Of a DNA stretch of 64,000 bases, positions 53,258 to 61,990 are shown piece by piece (the first letter of the stretch is position 1; each line of letters starts with the position of its first letter). The translations under genes were made by a program, and so were the position numbers. The stretch covers positions 19,019 through 83,018 of the forward strand of contig JBKHXX010000038.1 in the NCBI GenBank assembly GCA_046565765.1, given 5' to 3'. The notes under the pieces were generated by a model that was not told the origin of the DNA, ran no database searches, and saw only the letters and a list, made by a program, of their open reading frames with translations. This stretch comes from JBFMCT01 sp046565765. Its GTDB lineage: Bacteria; Actinomycetota; Acidimicrobiia; Acidimicrobiales; AC-14.

Positions 53258-54235
53258 TCAGAGGGTGAGTTGGTAAGACTCGAAGTCTGCGTAGAACTGG
53301 TCGACGGGTACCCCGAAAGTCGTCACGAACGCGGCGCGCCAATCCATTCCCCTGGCAAACGCCGACCAATAGTCGAGCTTGACCTTTTGCTCGCCGAAGG
53401 TTCGAATGAGGTATTCAGTCGCGATAAAGCCGAGTTCATTACCTTGTTGAGCAGAGGGACCTGGCCCGATGCGCTCAAGGGCGCTGAGACGAGCCGAACT
53501 TCTCGCAGTTCGGATGACGGCCTGACGGAAGCTCGTGAGGCCGGAGACACCGTCTGCGTCTGCATGCGTGTACCCGAAGTAATTCGCCGGGCCCTCTAGT
53601 AACCAGTACGGCACATCGTTCGGAATCAGGAGATCCTTGTTGGCCAGCCGCTTCTGCACGGTATGGAAGTATTCGTGATAGATGGTCACCGCTAGCGGGG
53701 GACCCGGCTGTGCCAGCGCAGGAGTGAGCCAGATGTGCCCAAGATGGACTGTGGCCCGAACCCCGCCAGAGAGCAGCCGTGAGCGAGTCTGGTCCTGCGA
53801 CAGGCCGTGCACGTTGGAGTACGCCGAAGCAAAGTCGTCCGAATTGAAGTAAATATGAACAGTTAGTGGTCCACTGTCACCCTGGACATCCCTTGCTGAG
53901 ATCAACTGGGCGGTGATTCGGTCTAGCGTCTCGTTGGGCACCGAGGAATCAAACCGCAAGACGATCGGCGAGCCACTGACGTCGACCTTGCGCTCCTGGG
54001 CCGAGGGAAGATCGATCGTGGTCGTCACAGCAGCCGTGGTCGTCACTGGAGCCGTCGATGGCGCGATGCCTGAGGTCGGAGAAGATGTGGTATTCGGTGC
54101 AGGCGCAGTCCTTGGTCTTGAGCCTTCCTCCCCGCAGGTTGTAGCTGCAGCCGCAAGAAGCAGAACAAGAGCGACCCGGCCAGACCTCGACAGCGCGCGG
54201 GTCGTTGATTGGCGCTCATGCTTCCGCCTACTCAT
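53258..54235 (-). CDS. Lipoprotein-like protein with HExxH zinc peptidase motif
   Basis: 325 residues. A basic start and hydrophobic stretch end in a lipobox-like AAAATTC, then a Thr/Pro-rich spacer. The catalytic candidate is HEYFHTVQ near residue 190, followed by LLEGPANYFGY whose Glu may be the third zinc ligand (gluzincin type). A 60-base sample (53641-53700) is 58% G+C, well below neighbouring core genes. It starts the accessory region. Specificity unknown. Confidence 0.72.
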   Translation of the reverse strand: MSRRKHERQSTTRALSRSGRVALVLLLAAAATTCGEEGSRPRTAPAPNTTSSPTSGIAPSTAPVTTTAAVTTTIDLPSAQERKVDVSGSPIVLRFDSSVPNETLDRITAQLISARDVQGDSGPLTVHIYFNSDDFASAYSNVHGLSQDQTRSRLLSGGVRATVHLGHIWLTPALAQPGPPLAVTIYHEYFHTVQKRLANKDLLIPNDVPYWLLEGPANYFGYTHADADGVSGLTSFRQAVIRTARSSARLSALERIGPGPSAQQGNELGFIATEYLIRTFGEQKVKLDYWSAFARGMDWRAAFVTTFGVPVDQFYADFESYQLTL

Positions 54236-54443
54236 TGTCGTCTGACACTATCGGCCTGGACTCGACGGCCCATGAGGCAATGGGCGGTCGGGCGTCGGGA
54301 CGTGCTCATACGCTCCGTGCCTACCTCGGGGCGGAGCGTCGGGACGGGTGGGGGCCCCACCGCGGGCCCCACCTAGCGATCCACCACTTCTTGCCACTGC
54401 CGGCCTACGGTCGGCAGGTGGCTTCTGTTGGCCGCTGTCTCAC
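54236..54443. other. Intergenic region before tnsA, with repeats
   Basis: 208 bases without a convincing gene. GCGTCGGGACG occurs at 54292-54302 and again at 54336-54346 (44 bases apart), and ACGCTCCG / CGGAGCGT (54310-54317, 54332-54339) form an inverted repeat. A second GC palindrome (GGTGGGGGCCCCACC) lies at about 54348-54362. Such repeated sites could be transposase-binding sites at an element end, but no terminal repeat was confirmed. Confidence 0.4.
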
Positions 54444-55187
54444 ATGAGCGTTCCGCTGGACACGCGGCTCATCAACCTCTGCTACCGCGACCACGAAGGC
54501 ACCGCCCGGCACTGTTCCCTCGATCAAGCGGGTCAGTTCGCGTTCGAGGAATGCCGTCCGGTCCGGCAGTTCCCCGCCCACCGCAAGCAGCGCCACATGC
54601 CGGGCTTTTACTGGTTCGCTACCACGAGGAAGCACATCCCTTACGAGAGCCGGCTGGAGATGACGGTGCTCATGGGCCTCGACTTCGATCACGAGGTGCT
54701 GGCCGTGTCGGCCCAGCCGTTCCGCCTCGAATGCGGAGAAGGACGAAAGGCGCGTCAGCACGTTCCCGACTTCTTCGTCCTCCTCCGCTCGGAGCTGCGA
54801 CGCGTCGTCGACGTGAAGCCGGCTGACCAAGCCGCGGATCCGGCCAACCAGGAAGTCTTCGGCCTGACCAGGTCGACCTGCGACAGCCTCGGCTGGGAGT
54901 ACGTGATCGCCACGGAGCCCGAGCCGACGACTCTTGCCAACCTTTCCTGGCTCGCCGGCTATCGGCGGCAACCGGCTGACCCGTTCGGCCTGGCGCCACT
55001 GCTCGTCGAGGGCTGCCAAGACCCCATCAGCCTGAGGGAGATTGTCGCCGCGGCCGGGCCCCCGGCCATCGTTCGCCCACTGCTGTTCCACCTCCTGTGG
55101 TCCCAGGTGATCCGCTTCGACCTAGCGTGCCCGCTGAACGACGGCTCCGTGCTTCTACGACAACCCGGTTGGCCTCGTGCCGCATAG
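54444..55187 (+). CDS. tnsA: TnsA-like endonuclease of a Tn7-like transposon
   Basis: 247 residues from ATG 54444. The nuclease pattern is YESRLEMTVLMGLDFDHEV (acidic Glu), then SAQPFRLE, HVPDFFVLL (Asp) and RRVVDVKPADQ (D-x-K-x-x-x-Q), the arrangement of TnsA restriction-like enzymes. TnsA cuts the 5' strands at transposon ends with TnsB. It overlaps the tnsB start. Whether it is still functional is doubtful since tnsB is broken. Confidence 0.82.
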   Translation: MSVPLDTRLINLCYRDHEGTARHCSLDQAGQFAFEECRPVRQFPAHRKQRHMPGFYWFATTRKHIPYESRLEMTVLMGLDFDHEVLAVSAQPFRLECGEGRKARQHVPDFFVLLRSELRRVVDVKPADQAADPANQEVFGLTRSTCDSLGWEYVIATEPEPTTLANLSWLAGYRRQPADPFGLAPLLVEGCQDPISLREIVAAAGPPAIVRPLLFHLLWSQVIRFDLACPLNDGSVLLRQPGWPRAA

Positions 55188-56334
55188 CGCTGCGCTCGCC
55201 CTGAGTTCGGAAGTGCTGTTCGATGGCGAGTGGTGCTCGGTCACGGCGTTCGATGGCCCGAGCGTCCGGCTTCGCTCGGCCGATGGTCGGGCGCTCGTGT
55301 TGCTCATTTCGGAACTGCTGGCCACGGCCGGGTGCAAGGTGGCCGGCACCCCAGGGGCCGAGATCCGACAAGGCCTATCCGCCGCACTGACCATCGCCGA
55401 CGGCCTTCCCGAGGGCCTCCGGTCCCGTGCCAACGCGATGCTGGCCGACCTCCTCGAGGCCCGTACTGGCTTCCGCTCCGGCAGTGCCGAGGAGCCGCTT
55501 CCCGGGGAGCCTCGGCCGGCCTACGACCCGGCGCCACGACCATGACCGCCAGGATGGCGGCGAAGGCGGCTGAACTTGGAGTCGCCTCCAGCACGCTCTA
55601 CCTCAGGTGGGCCAACTACGAGGCAGCCGGGCTCGTGGGCCTCCTCGACAAGCGCCTGCTCCAGCCCAGCCGTCGCTTCTCGGAGGTCGACGAGCGTGTC
55701 GTGGCCGCAGTTCGAGCGGTCTTCGACGGCCAGATCGAGAAATCCACGATCACCAAGGACCACTACCGGCTGCTCGTCCAGGCCCGGCTGGACAACGAAC
55801 ACGGTCAGGGCGCCGTCGCCTGTCCGCCTCGCTCGACGTTCAACAAGCTGTTCGACGAGGTCACCCGCGGGCGGGGGGCGTTCGGCTCGGCGAAGGCCCG
55901 CCGCAGCATTGCCGCTCGACCGGAGACTCCCTACCGGCGGTTCCAGGCCACCCGGCCGGGCGAGGTCGTCGTGCTCGATTCGACGCCCCTCGACGCGTTC
56001 GCCCTCGACCCGGTCGAGTGCCGGTGGGTGCCCTTGGAGTGCCTACGCCAAGGCGCTCGTCGTCAAAGACGGGGGCCGGGTGCGAGACAGGGCAGCTGTC
56101 GACGCCGAACTGGCACGCATCGCCGAGCGCGTCCACGCCGACCGGGCCGATGGCGACCGCGAGCTGCGCCTCGCCCGGCGCTCGCTGCTCCGGATGGAGA
56201 ACGCCCAGCGTGATGCCCCGGCGGCGCCACCAACGACAGAGGTTCCGGGCGACGCGATCGAGCCAGCCGACTTCTTCGACGTCGACCCCGAACTGATCGA
56301 GGCCATGCCGCTGCTGGACGAGGACGCTCGGTGA
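55177..56334 (+). pseudogene. Broken TnsB-like (DDE) transposase
   Basis: Three frame pieces. 55177-55545 carries the N-terminal domain (DGEWCSVTAFDGPSVRL) up to YDPAPRP. After a shift, 55542 to about 56040 holds the helix-turn-helix region (MAAKAAELGVASSTLYLRW) and the start of the catalytic domain with VVLDSTPLDAFALDP. From about 56040 a third frame resumes with SAYAKALVVKDGG, the C-terminal domain. The middle, with the second Asp and Glu of DDE, is missing, probably by deletion of a few hundred bases. An inactive relative of TnsB/Mu transposases. Confidence 0.8.
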
Positions 56335-57395
56335 CCGCCGTTATCGAGGGCCGGCACCCCCAACCTGCTCCGACACTGACCACGGCGGAGGAGTGGGCGA
56401 GGTTCTGCGAGCAGGCCGCCCCCCGTCCACCGCATCGCCCGAACCCGGCCGAGTTCGCCGCCATGTCCGCTCGCGAACGTCAGGCCTTCGACGAAGCACG
56501 TCTCGCCCACCACGGCTCCTTCGGCCCGATCAACACGCCGGCGATGGAGCGCATCCACCAGGCACTTTGGCGCCAGGTGCGTACGAACTTTCACGTCACC
56601 CAGCCGGGGGCCCGCCGGGGCACCTGCATCGACGGCCTGGGGAACCTGGGCAAGACGACGCTGATCACCGGCTTCGGGAAAGCTCTACGAGCAGGACGTG
56701 CGCCGCCGCTATCCGGCAGGGGTCACCGAGAACGACGACCTGGTCATTCCCGTCGTCTATGTCACGGTCAGTTCTACGGCGCCCCGGTGAGCACGGCGGA
56801 CACCAAGTGGCACCTCACCGAGAAGATCCGCCGCTACGCCCGGCGCACGGCGACGTCGCTTTTCCTCATCGACGACATCCACTACCTCGACGTGCGCAAC
56901 CGCTCGGGCCGGGCCGTCAGCGACCACCTGAAGAACCTGGCCAGCACGATCGCCGCCACCTTCGTGTACGCGGGCATCGGCTGCGAGGACAGCGGCCTGC
57001 TCAACGAGGGCCACGGCGAGTCGCGCCGGGCCTTCTCGCAGACCCGCTCCCGCTTCTCCCTCCATGGCATGGCGTCGTTCGACATCTCGACGGCGGCGGC
57101 CGCGGCCGAGTGGGCCAGCCTGCTCAAGCGGATCGAAGGCGAGATCGTGCTGCTCGACGCCTCGGCCGGCGTGCTGTGCACGAAGCTGGCCCGCTACTGC
57201 TTCGAGCGGACGGGCGGCGTCATCGGGGCGCTGTCCCAGCTGGTCCGGGAGGCCGCGAACCTGGCGATCGACCGCGGCACCGAGCGGTTGACCGAGGGCC
57301 TCCTCGACGAGATCGTCCTGGACCATGCGTCCGAGTCCCGCCGACCGGTCCGACGCAGGGCCGCAGGGAGCCGGCCCGCCGGCACAGCCGCATAA
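56331..57395 (+). CDS. tnsC: TnsC/TniB-like AAA+ ATPase with compensating frameshifts
   Basis: 354 residues in one open frame. The Walker A is LGNLGKTTLIT and the Walker B LFLIDDIHYL. Between about 56678 and 56787 the frame encodes a basic unnatural stretch (RAPPLSGRGHRERRPGHSR), whereas another frame reads GKLYEQDVRRRYP then DDLVIPVVYVTVSST, a natural continuation of TnsC. A one-base gain near 56677 and one-base loss near 56788 explain it. About 37 residues are therefore scrambled. GTG start overlaps the tnsB end. Confidence 0.78.
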   Translation: MTAVIEGRHPQPAPTLTTAEEWARFCEQAAPRPPHRPNPAEFAAMSARERQAFDEARLAHHGSFGPINTPAMERIHQALWRQVRTNFHVTQPGARRGTCIDGLGNLGKTTLITGFGKALRAGRAPPLSGRGHRERRPGHSRRLCHGQFYGAPVSTADTKWHLTEKIRRYARRTATSLFLIDDIHYLDVRNRSGRAVSDHLKNLASTIAATFVYAGIGCEDSGLLNEGHGESRRAFSQTRSRFSLHGMASFDISTAAAAAEWASLLKRIEGEIVLLDASAGVLCTKLARYCFERTGGVIGALSQLVREAANLAIDRGTERLTEGLLDEIVLDHASESRRPVRRRAAGSRPAGTAA

Positions 57396-57408
57396 CCGAT
57401 CCTGCGCC

Positions 57409-59280
57409 GTGCCCGCGCCCGCACGACGCGCCGAAGCTCGCCGGCTGCCGCTGCGCGTCCCACCGGTCGAGGGGGAGACGTTTCCGAGCTACGTCGAGCG
57501 TCTGGCCGCCGACCTGGGCATCACGCTGGTGGAAGCCCTCGCCGCTACCGGCGTCATCGATCGGACGCACCACCTCGACATCCCCTTCTGCGCCGGCTAT
57601 GGGCTGCCCCGGGAACGGGTCGCTGTCTTCGCCACCAATGCCCGCCTGGCGCCCGAGCGCGTTGCCGCGATGTTCCTCGACCGCTACGCCGAGGTCCTGC
57701 AATGGCGGAACATCCCCTCGCGAGCTGGGACGGGGACCCTCGCTGAGGCTCGACGCCTAGGTGTCATCGTCCGCTCCTCGAACCTCTGCCCCGACTGCAT
57801 CAGCGAGGACGGAGGAGCCTGGCAGGCGTCCTGGATGCTGGTCTGGCACTTCGCCTGCCTGCGACACCGCCGGCTCCTGGCCGACGTGTGCCCGTCGTGC
57901 AGTTCCTTTCTCGGCTACGGAGCCACGCACGCCATCGGCTTCCTGAGCTTCCCGAGCCTGCCGCCCGCCCCCGGTCGGTGCGGCAACTCGCTGCGGGGCA
58001 AGAACGGCGCCGTGGGGCGCGGGTCGACCCCGTGCGGGCAGCCGCTCCCCGCCATCGAGACGGTTCAGCTCGAGCCCCGATCGCCGTTGCTGGCCGCCCA
58101 GCAGGTGCTGATCGATCTCCTTGACGGCCGTCCACAGGTGATCGACGGTGAGGAGAACGCTGCGCCCGAGTATCTCCAGGAGCTGCGGGCGCTGGCGACG
58201 TTGCTGCTGTGGACGGGGAGGACCGAGCACTACGCCGAGATGCCAGCGCCGATCCCCGTCGCCCTCGAACGCGACTTCACCGGTGTCGTCAACAACCGGC
58301 GGTGGCTTCGGGACCTCGGCACCAGGTCGGACCGGGTCCACCGGGCGGCGGGCGTTCTTACCGCCGCCGTCTCGTTGTTTGGCGCCCCTCAACCCGAGAC
58401 CTTGGCGGAACGCCTTGAGCCTCTGCTCCGCCTGGCCGAGAAGGCGGGTCGGGGTCGCCGCTACCCCTCCGAGCTCCGTGTCCGGCTTCCACCGTCACGT
58501 CTGGTGGATGCCGCGCTGCAGGTGGCTGAGGCGGGCACGTTCCGCTCGCCTTGGAGAACCACGACCGCACGCCACGCCGCGATCCGGTCCCGGAGGAGGC
58601 CGCCGCGCATCGAGCAGGTCCCGCAGCTCTTCTGGCTCGACCTCTACCAAGCCTTGTTCAAGGGCCTCGTCACCGAGCTGCGGGACGACCCCTTTCGCCG
58701 GTTCTGCTCGCTCACGCTCGCCAAGCTCGCCGGGGACGTGACCTGGGCAGCCGCCAGAGCTCACCTCGACCTCGAGGTCCGGGGAACGAAGGGCCAGATC
58801 GGGTGGGCGCGCGGCGACCTGAGGCAGTTGGGCAACACCGACGTCTTCCTCAGCCGGATCGTTCACGTCGCCGACGCACTCGGAGCCGCCGACCACCGGG
58901 TGGACTACGCGGAGCGCCGACAAGCGCTTGCCGACCTGCGCTCGTGGCCCGAGGACGACTGCCTCGCCATCGTCGTCGAGGCCGGCCTGCCCCGCTTCGT
59001 TCACCCCCGCCGCTGTCGCAATGTCGCGACCTGGCTCTGGTGCGAACTCACCAGTGGCGACTACCGGCGCGCCCCCGCGTTCCGTGACGGATTCACGAAC
59101 GCCGACCAGAACAGCTACATGAAGTTCCGGCGTGACATCGTGCCAAGGCTCCATACGCTGGACGTGCGAGCCGAGCGTCTCCTCGTCGAACGCGCGGTCC
59201 CTGCCCCTGCTGAGGCTTGGCGGCGGGGAGTTTCCAACTTTGTCGGAGCAGCCGATGAGGTGGGCGCCCTGGCCCTCTGA
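57409..59280 (+). CDS. TniQ/TnsD-family target-selection protein
   Basis: 623 residues from GTG 57409; an ATG at 57325 would overlap tnsC by 71 bases. The TniQ opening RLPLRVPPVEGETFPSYVER is followed by a zinc site (LCPDC, FACLRH, VCPSC) and a long C-terminal region of helical repeats. Large TniQ (TnsD type) proteins recognise a fixed chromosomal target. The frame appears intact, unlike tnsB. Confidence 0.82.
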   Translation: MPAPARRAEARRLPLRVPPVEGETFPSYVERLAADLGITLVEALAATGVIDRTHHLDIPFCAGYGLPRERVAVFATNARLAPERVAAMFLDRYAEVLQWRNIPSRAGTGTLAEARRLGVIVRSSNLCPDCISEDGGAWQASWMLVWHFACLRHRRLLADVCPSCSSFLGYGATHAIGFLSFPSLPPAPGRCGNSLRGKNGAVGRGSTPCGQPLPAIETVQLEPRSPLLAAQQVLIDLLDGRPQVIDGEENAAPEYLQELRALATLLLWTGRTEHYAEMPAPIPVALERDFTGVVNNRRWLRDLGTRSDRVHRAAGVLTAAVSLFGAPQPETLAERLEPLLRLAEKAGRGRRYPSELRVRLPPSRLVDAALQVAEAGTFRSPWRTTTARHAAIRSRRRPPRIEQVPQLFWLDLYQALFKGLVTELRDDPFRRFCSLTLAKLAGDVTWAAARAHLDLEVRGTKGQIGWARGDLRQLGNTDVFLSRIVHVADALGAADHRVDYAERRQALADLRSWPEDDCLAIVVEAGLPRFVHPRRCRNVATWLWCELTSGDYRRAPAFRDGFTNADQNSYMKFRRDIVPRLHTLDVRAERLLVERAVPAPAEAWRRGVSNFVGAADEVGALAL

Positions 59281-59375
59281 CGTCAGGGCAGTTCGCATGC
59301 ACGCCGGGCTCCGGACTTGGCGGAGCGCCTACAGCGTGGGGGAACGCGGTGAAGATGATCAGTAGCGCGCCCAAC

Positions 59376-59394
59376 GTGATCATGAAGTGATCAC
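59376..59394. repeat. Inverted repeat GTGATCA / TGATCAC after tniQ
   Basis: GTGATCA (59376-59382) and TGATCAC (59388-59394) with a 5-base loop. A related motif AGATGATC is seen at about 59352 and 59407. It lies between tniQ and the truncated methyltransferase, near a probable recombination junction. The rest of 59281-59436 holds nothing I recognise. Confidence 0.45.
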
Positions 59395-59436
59395 TCGGCG
59401 ACAGAAAGATGATCGGCGGGCCCGCGTCGCGTTCAG

Positions 59437-60034
59437 AGAGCGAGAACGGGCCTGGGGCGTCGGCGGAGGAGACGGCACGTTGCGGCCACCCGCGAGCGCC
59501 TCGGCGAACTCCAGGATCCATGGGTTCTCGTCCAGCGACTGCCAGGTCAGCAGGACCAATCGGCCATCGGGACGCAGCGCTCGGGCGATGTTGGTGAACG
59601 CAGCAACAGGATCGCCGAAGAGCATCGCCCCGGTTCGGCTGACGGCGAGATCGAAGGCTGCGGAGGTGAAGGGGTGGACCAGCGCGTCGGCCTGAAGGAA
59701 GCAGGCGTTCGTCAGCCCCTGCTCGGCCGCCCGGCGGCGGGCGAGGGCGAGCATGCGGGATGAGAGATCGACCCCGAGCGCCGTTCCCGCCGGCGCCGCC
59801 CGGGCCAGGTCCCGCGTCGTTTCGCCCGTTCCGCACCCGATGTCGAGAACCCGCTCGTCGTACCCGACAGCAGCAGCTTGCAGAAACCCGCTGGCGGTAG
59901 CGACGGAGGCTGGCGCCGACGTACGCCTCGTTGTCCGCCCAGTAGTCGCCCTCCTCCCCATCCCAGGCGGCGAACGCCCTGGCGTTCGACGGGTCGACCG
60001 GCGGACTGGCCGTTGGGGGCGAAGGGTCGCTCAT
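59437..60034 (-). pseudogene. SAM-dependent methyltransferase, frameshifted and truncated
   Basis: Start ATG 60034 overlaps the preceding NmrA stop. The N-terminal part reads FAAWDGEEGDYWADNEAY, then about 59895 the frame changes to FLQAAAVGYDERVLDIGCGTGE, the SAM site. Near the end (about 59460) another shift leads from NVPSPP to DAPGPFSLSERD, after which homology stops at about 59437. The C-terminal fifth or so of a normal enzyme is missing. Two shifts plus truncation mean no working protein. Confidence 0.75.
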
Positions 60035-60915
60035 CGCGTCGCGTGGACTGCCGCGTCTTCGCTCGAGAACAGGCCGGCGTGGTCCTGGACGAACTCGCCC
60101 AGGCTCCGGGGATCCCGGCCGGTAAGGATCCGGACGCGGTCGGACGTCGCTGCGGCGATGCCCTGCCTGAGCACCTCGAACAAGCTGACGAAGCCATCGG
60201 CGAACCACTCGGGAAGTCCTGAGCCCACGACTGTGGCTTTGGCGACGCCGTCCGGCATATCGACGAATGTGATCCGCCGGCCCAGCACCTCCGACAGCGT
60301 GTCGGCCACCTGCTCGTAGGTGAGCGGCTCCGGACCGGTCAGCTCGTATGCCGGGGCGTCGTTGGCGCTGTCGGTGACGACGGCGGCCACGGCCGCGGCG
60401 ACGTCCCGTGGGTCGACCATGGCGATGGTGGCGTTCCCCGCGGGCGCGCCGATCTGCCCCATCTGGCGGATCATGGCGGCTGAGGCGAAGAGGTTGGACA
60501 TGAAGAAGTTGCAGCGGATCGTGCTGGCGGGCAGACCCGAGCGGGCGAGATGTTGCTCGCTGCGGTGGTGCGAGTCGACGAACGTCGCCGATGAGGGGGC
60601 CTGCGCTCCGACCGAGGAGATCTTCACCACCCGCCGGCCGCCCGTAGCGACGACCGCGTCGACGACAGCCGCTTCGTACTCCGCCTGGCGGGGATCGTTG
60701 CCCGACGAGAGGACCACAGTATGGGCGCTGCGGACAGCAGCCCTGATGGTTGCGGGGTCGGCGAAATCCCCGACCGCCAACGGGACGCCCGCCCCGAGCA
60801 TCCGCTCGGCCTTCGCCCGGTCGCGCACGAACGCCCGCACCTCGGCTCCCCGGCTGGCCAACTCCCTCACCACGCCGCTGCCGATGGTTCCGGTGGCTCC
60901 CGTTACGACGATCAT
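60031..60915 (-). CDS. NAD(P)-binding NmrA-like reductase/regulator
   Basis: 294 residues: the Rossmann motif VTGATGTIGSGVVREL, ISSVGAQAPSS, and the typical NmrA/SDR-a5 body ending with EPLTYEQVADTL and IGAPAG. These proteins bind NAD(P) and act as reductases or redox sensors. It diverges from the padR gene, which probably regulates it. Confidence 0.88.
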   Translation of the reverse strand: MIVVTGATGTIGSGVVRELASRGAEVRAFVRDRAKAERMLGAGVPLAVGDFADPATIRAAVRSAHTVVLSSGNDPRQAEYEAAVVDAVVATGGRRVVKISSVGAQAPSSATFVDSHHRSEQHLARSGLPASTIRCNFFMSNLFASAAMIRQMGQIGAPAGNATIAMVDPRDVAAAVAAVVTDSANDAPAYELTGPEPLTYEQVADTLSEVLGRRITFVDMPDGVAKATVVGSGLPEWFADGFVSLFEVLRQGIAAATSDRVRILTGRDPRSLGEFVQDHAGLFSSEDAAVHATR

Positions 60916-60934
60916 GGTCCCCTCCGTCCGGTAT

Positions 60935-60970
60935 AGTCCTTATAGGATCTTTTTTAGTCCTTGGAGGACT
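60935..60970. promoter_or_regulatory. Divergent promoter/operator with AGTCC repeats
   Basis: The 57-base gap between the NmrA gene and padR has AGTCC at 60935-60939 and 60956-60960, with GGACT at 60966-60970 completing an AGTCC-TTGGA-GGACT inverted repeat. The last also overlaps a GGAGGA ribosome site for padR. A PadR operator serving both genes is likely. Confidence 0.5.
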
Positions 60971-60972
60971 AG

Positions 60973-61629
60973 ATGTCAAGAAGGTCTCCGGATCTCACGA
61001 CCACGTCGTTCGCCATGCTCGGCATGCTCGCCATCCAGCCGTGGACGACCTATGAACTGGCGAAGCACATGGAGCGCGGGGTCGGCCGGCTGTGGCCTCC
61101 CAGCGCCCGCAGCAACCTCTTCAACGAGCCCAAGAAGCTCATGGCGCGGGGCTTGGCCGAGGCGTCGATCGAGGTCACGGGCAAGCGATCTCGCACCGTC
61201 TATCGGATCACAGAGGAGGGCCGTCACGTCCTCGCCGAGTGGCTGGCTACGCCCGGGGCGCCCACCCGCATCGAATCCGAGCACCTGCTGAAGGTGTTCT
61301 TCGCCGAGCACGGGACGACGCAGAATCTGCGGTCGACGGTCGCAGCTGTGCAGCAGTGGGCCGCCGAGCACGCGGACGAGAACGTCGCTGTCGCCCGGAC
61401 CTACCTGGCTGGCGCCGGTCCCTTTCCCGAGCGCGCCGCCGTCCTCGCCCTCACCGGGCGGTTCATGACCGACTTCGTGGAGATGGTGCGGCGGTGGGCG
61501 GATTGGGCAGAGGGCGTGATCGGGACATGGCCCGACGATCCCAAGACCGCGCCGGTTGACTGGGCGACGTTCGAGAGGATCGCCGAGGGACGTCCCTCGC
61601 CTCGCGGGCAAGCCGAACCAAGCGCGTGA
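60973..61629 (+). CDS. PadR-family transcriptional regulator
   Basis: 218 residues. The winged helix is seen in LGMLAIQPWTTYELAKHME and SNLFNEPKKLMARGLAEA, the wing in TVYRITEEGRHVLAEWL, and a C-terminal helical dimer region follows. It is unrelated to the padR at 41245 beyond the family. Likely represses itself and the divergent NmrA gene. Confidence 0.9.
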   Translation: MSRRSPDLTTTSFAMLGMLAIQPWTTYELAKHMERGVGRLWPPSARSNLFNEPKKLMARGLAEASIEVTGKRSRTVYRITEEGRHVLAEWLATPGAPTRIESEHLLKVFFAEHGTTQNLRSTVAAVQQWAAEHADENVAVARTYLAGAGPFPERAAVLALTGRFMTDFVEMVRRWADWAEGVIGTWPDDPKTAPVDWATFERIAEGRPSPRGQAEPSA

Positions 61630-61990
61630 GGGCCGGGAGCCCGCATCGACCTCGGATGGCGAGCAGAAGCACCATTCCGGGGCGAGCGGCACTCGGACAC
61701 CCTTTCCGCACGGCGCCCCCAATCGGCAGAGAGAATCGTTCCTGTGCGCTGACTAGGGATCCACCGCCAACCGCAGTGCAGGTCCTACGGTCGGTTCAGT
61801 CCCCGGGCTCCGTCTGTCTCACGAATCGGCCGACGCCATCCTGGCTGTCCTTCGAACGATGCGCCGACGGACCCGGGGACGGCACCCACCGGTCGGGTGG
61901 GGACTAGCCGGGTCTGCGCCAACAGCCCCGGGGTCCTGGTCACCCTCCCGGCAAGTGCGTGCCACCCCTTGACCGTTTGCAAGAGAAGGG
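61630..61990. other. Non-coding region before the IS110-like transposase
   Basis: 361 bases without a supported gene. It contains a hairpin CCCACC-GGTC-GGGTGG (61885-61900) and other GC palindromes (GCCCCGGGG at about 61925). In the IS110 family a structured bridge RNA is encoded next to the transposase, and this is the expected place in one subgroup. No boundary of the element could be fixed. Confidence 0.4.

Larger units (their letters stand above)
54444..59280 (+). mobile_element. Decayed Tn7-like element (tnsA-tnsB-tnsC-tniQ core)
   Basis: The four genes of a Tn7-like transposon lie in the order A, B, C, D/TniQ with overlaps, as in active elements. tnsB has a frameshift and lost its catalytic core, and tnsC has two compensating shifts, so the element cannot move by itself. 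The outer ends are not defined; only the gene core is given. No Cas gene or CRISPR array is present, so it is not an obvious CRISPR-associated transposon. Confidence 0.72.

Noticed and set aside
54444..59280. CRISPR-associated transposon (CAST)
   Set aside because: Tn7-like genes are present, but no Cas12k, Cascade gene, or CRISPR array is visible in the window.
61660..61730. tRNA 3'-end-like sequence on the minus strand (GGGGCGAGCGGCACTCGGAC)
   Set aside because: Resembles a T-arm with acceptor stem but the T-loop is altered and no D- or anticodon arm was found; at best a tRNA remnant.
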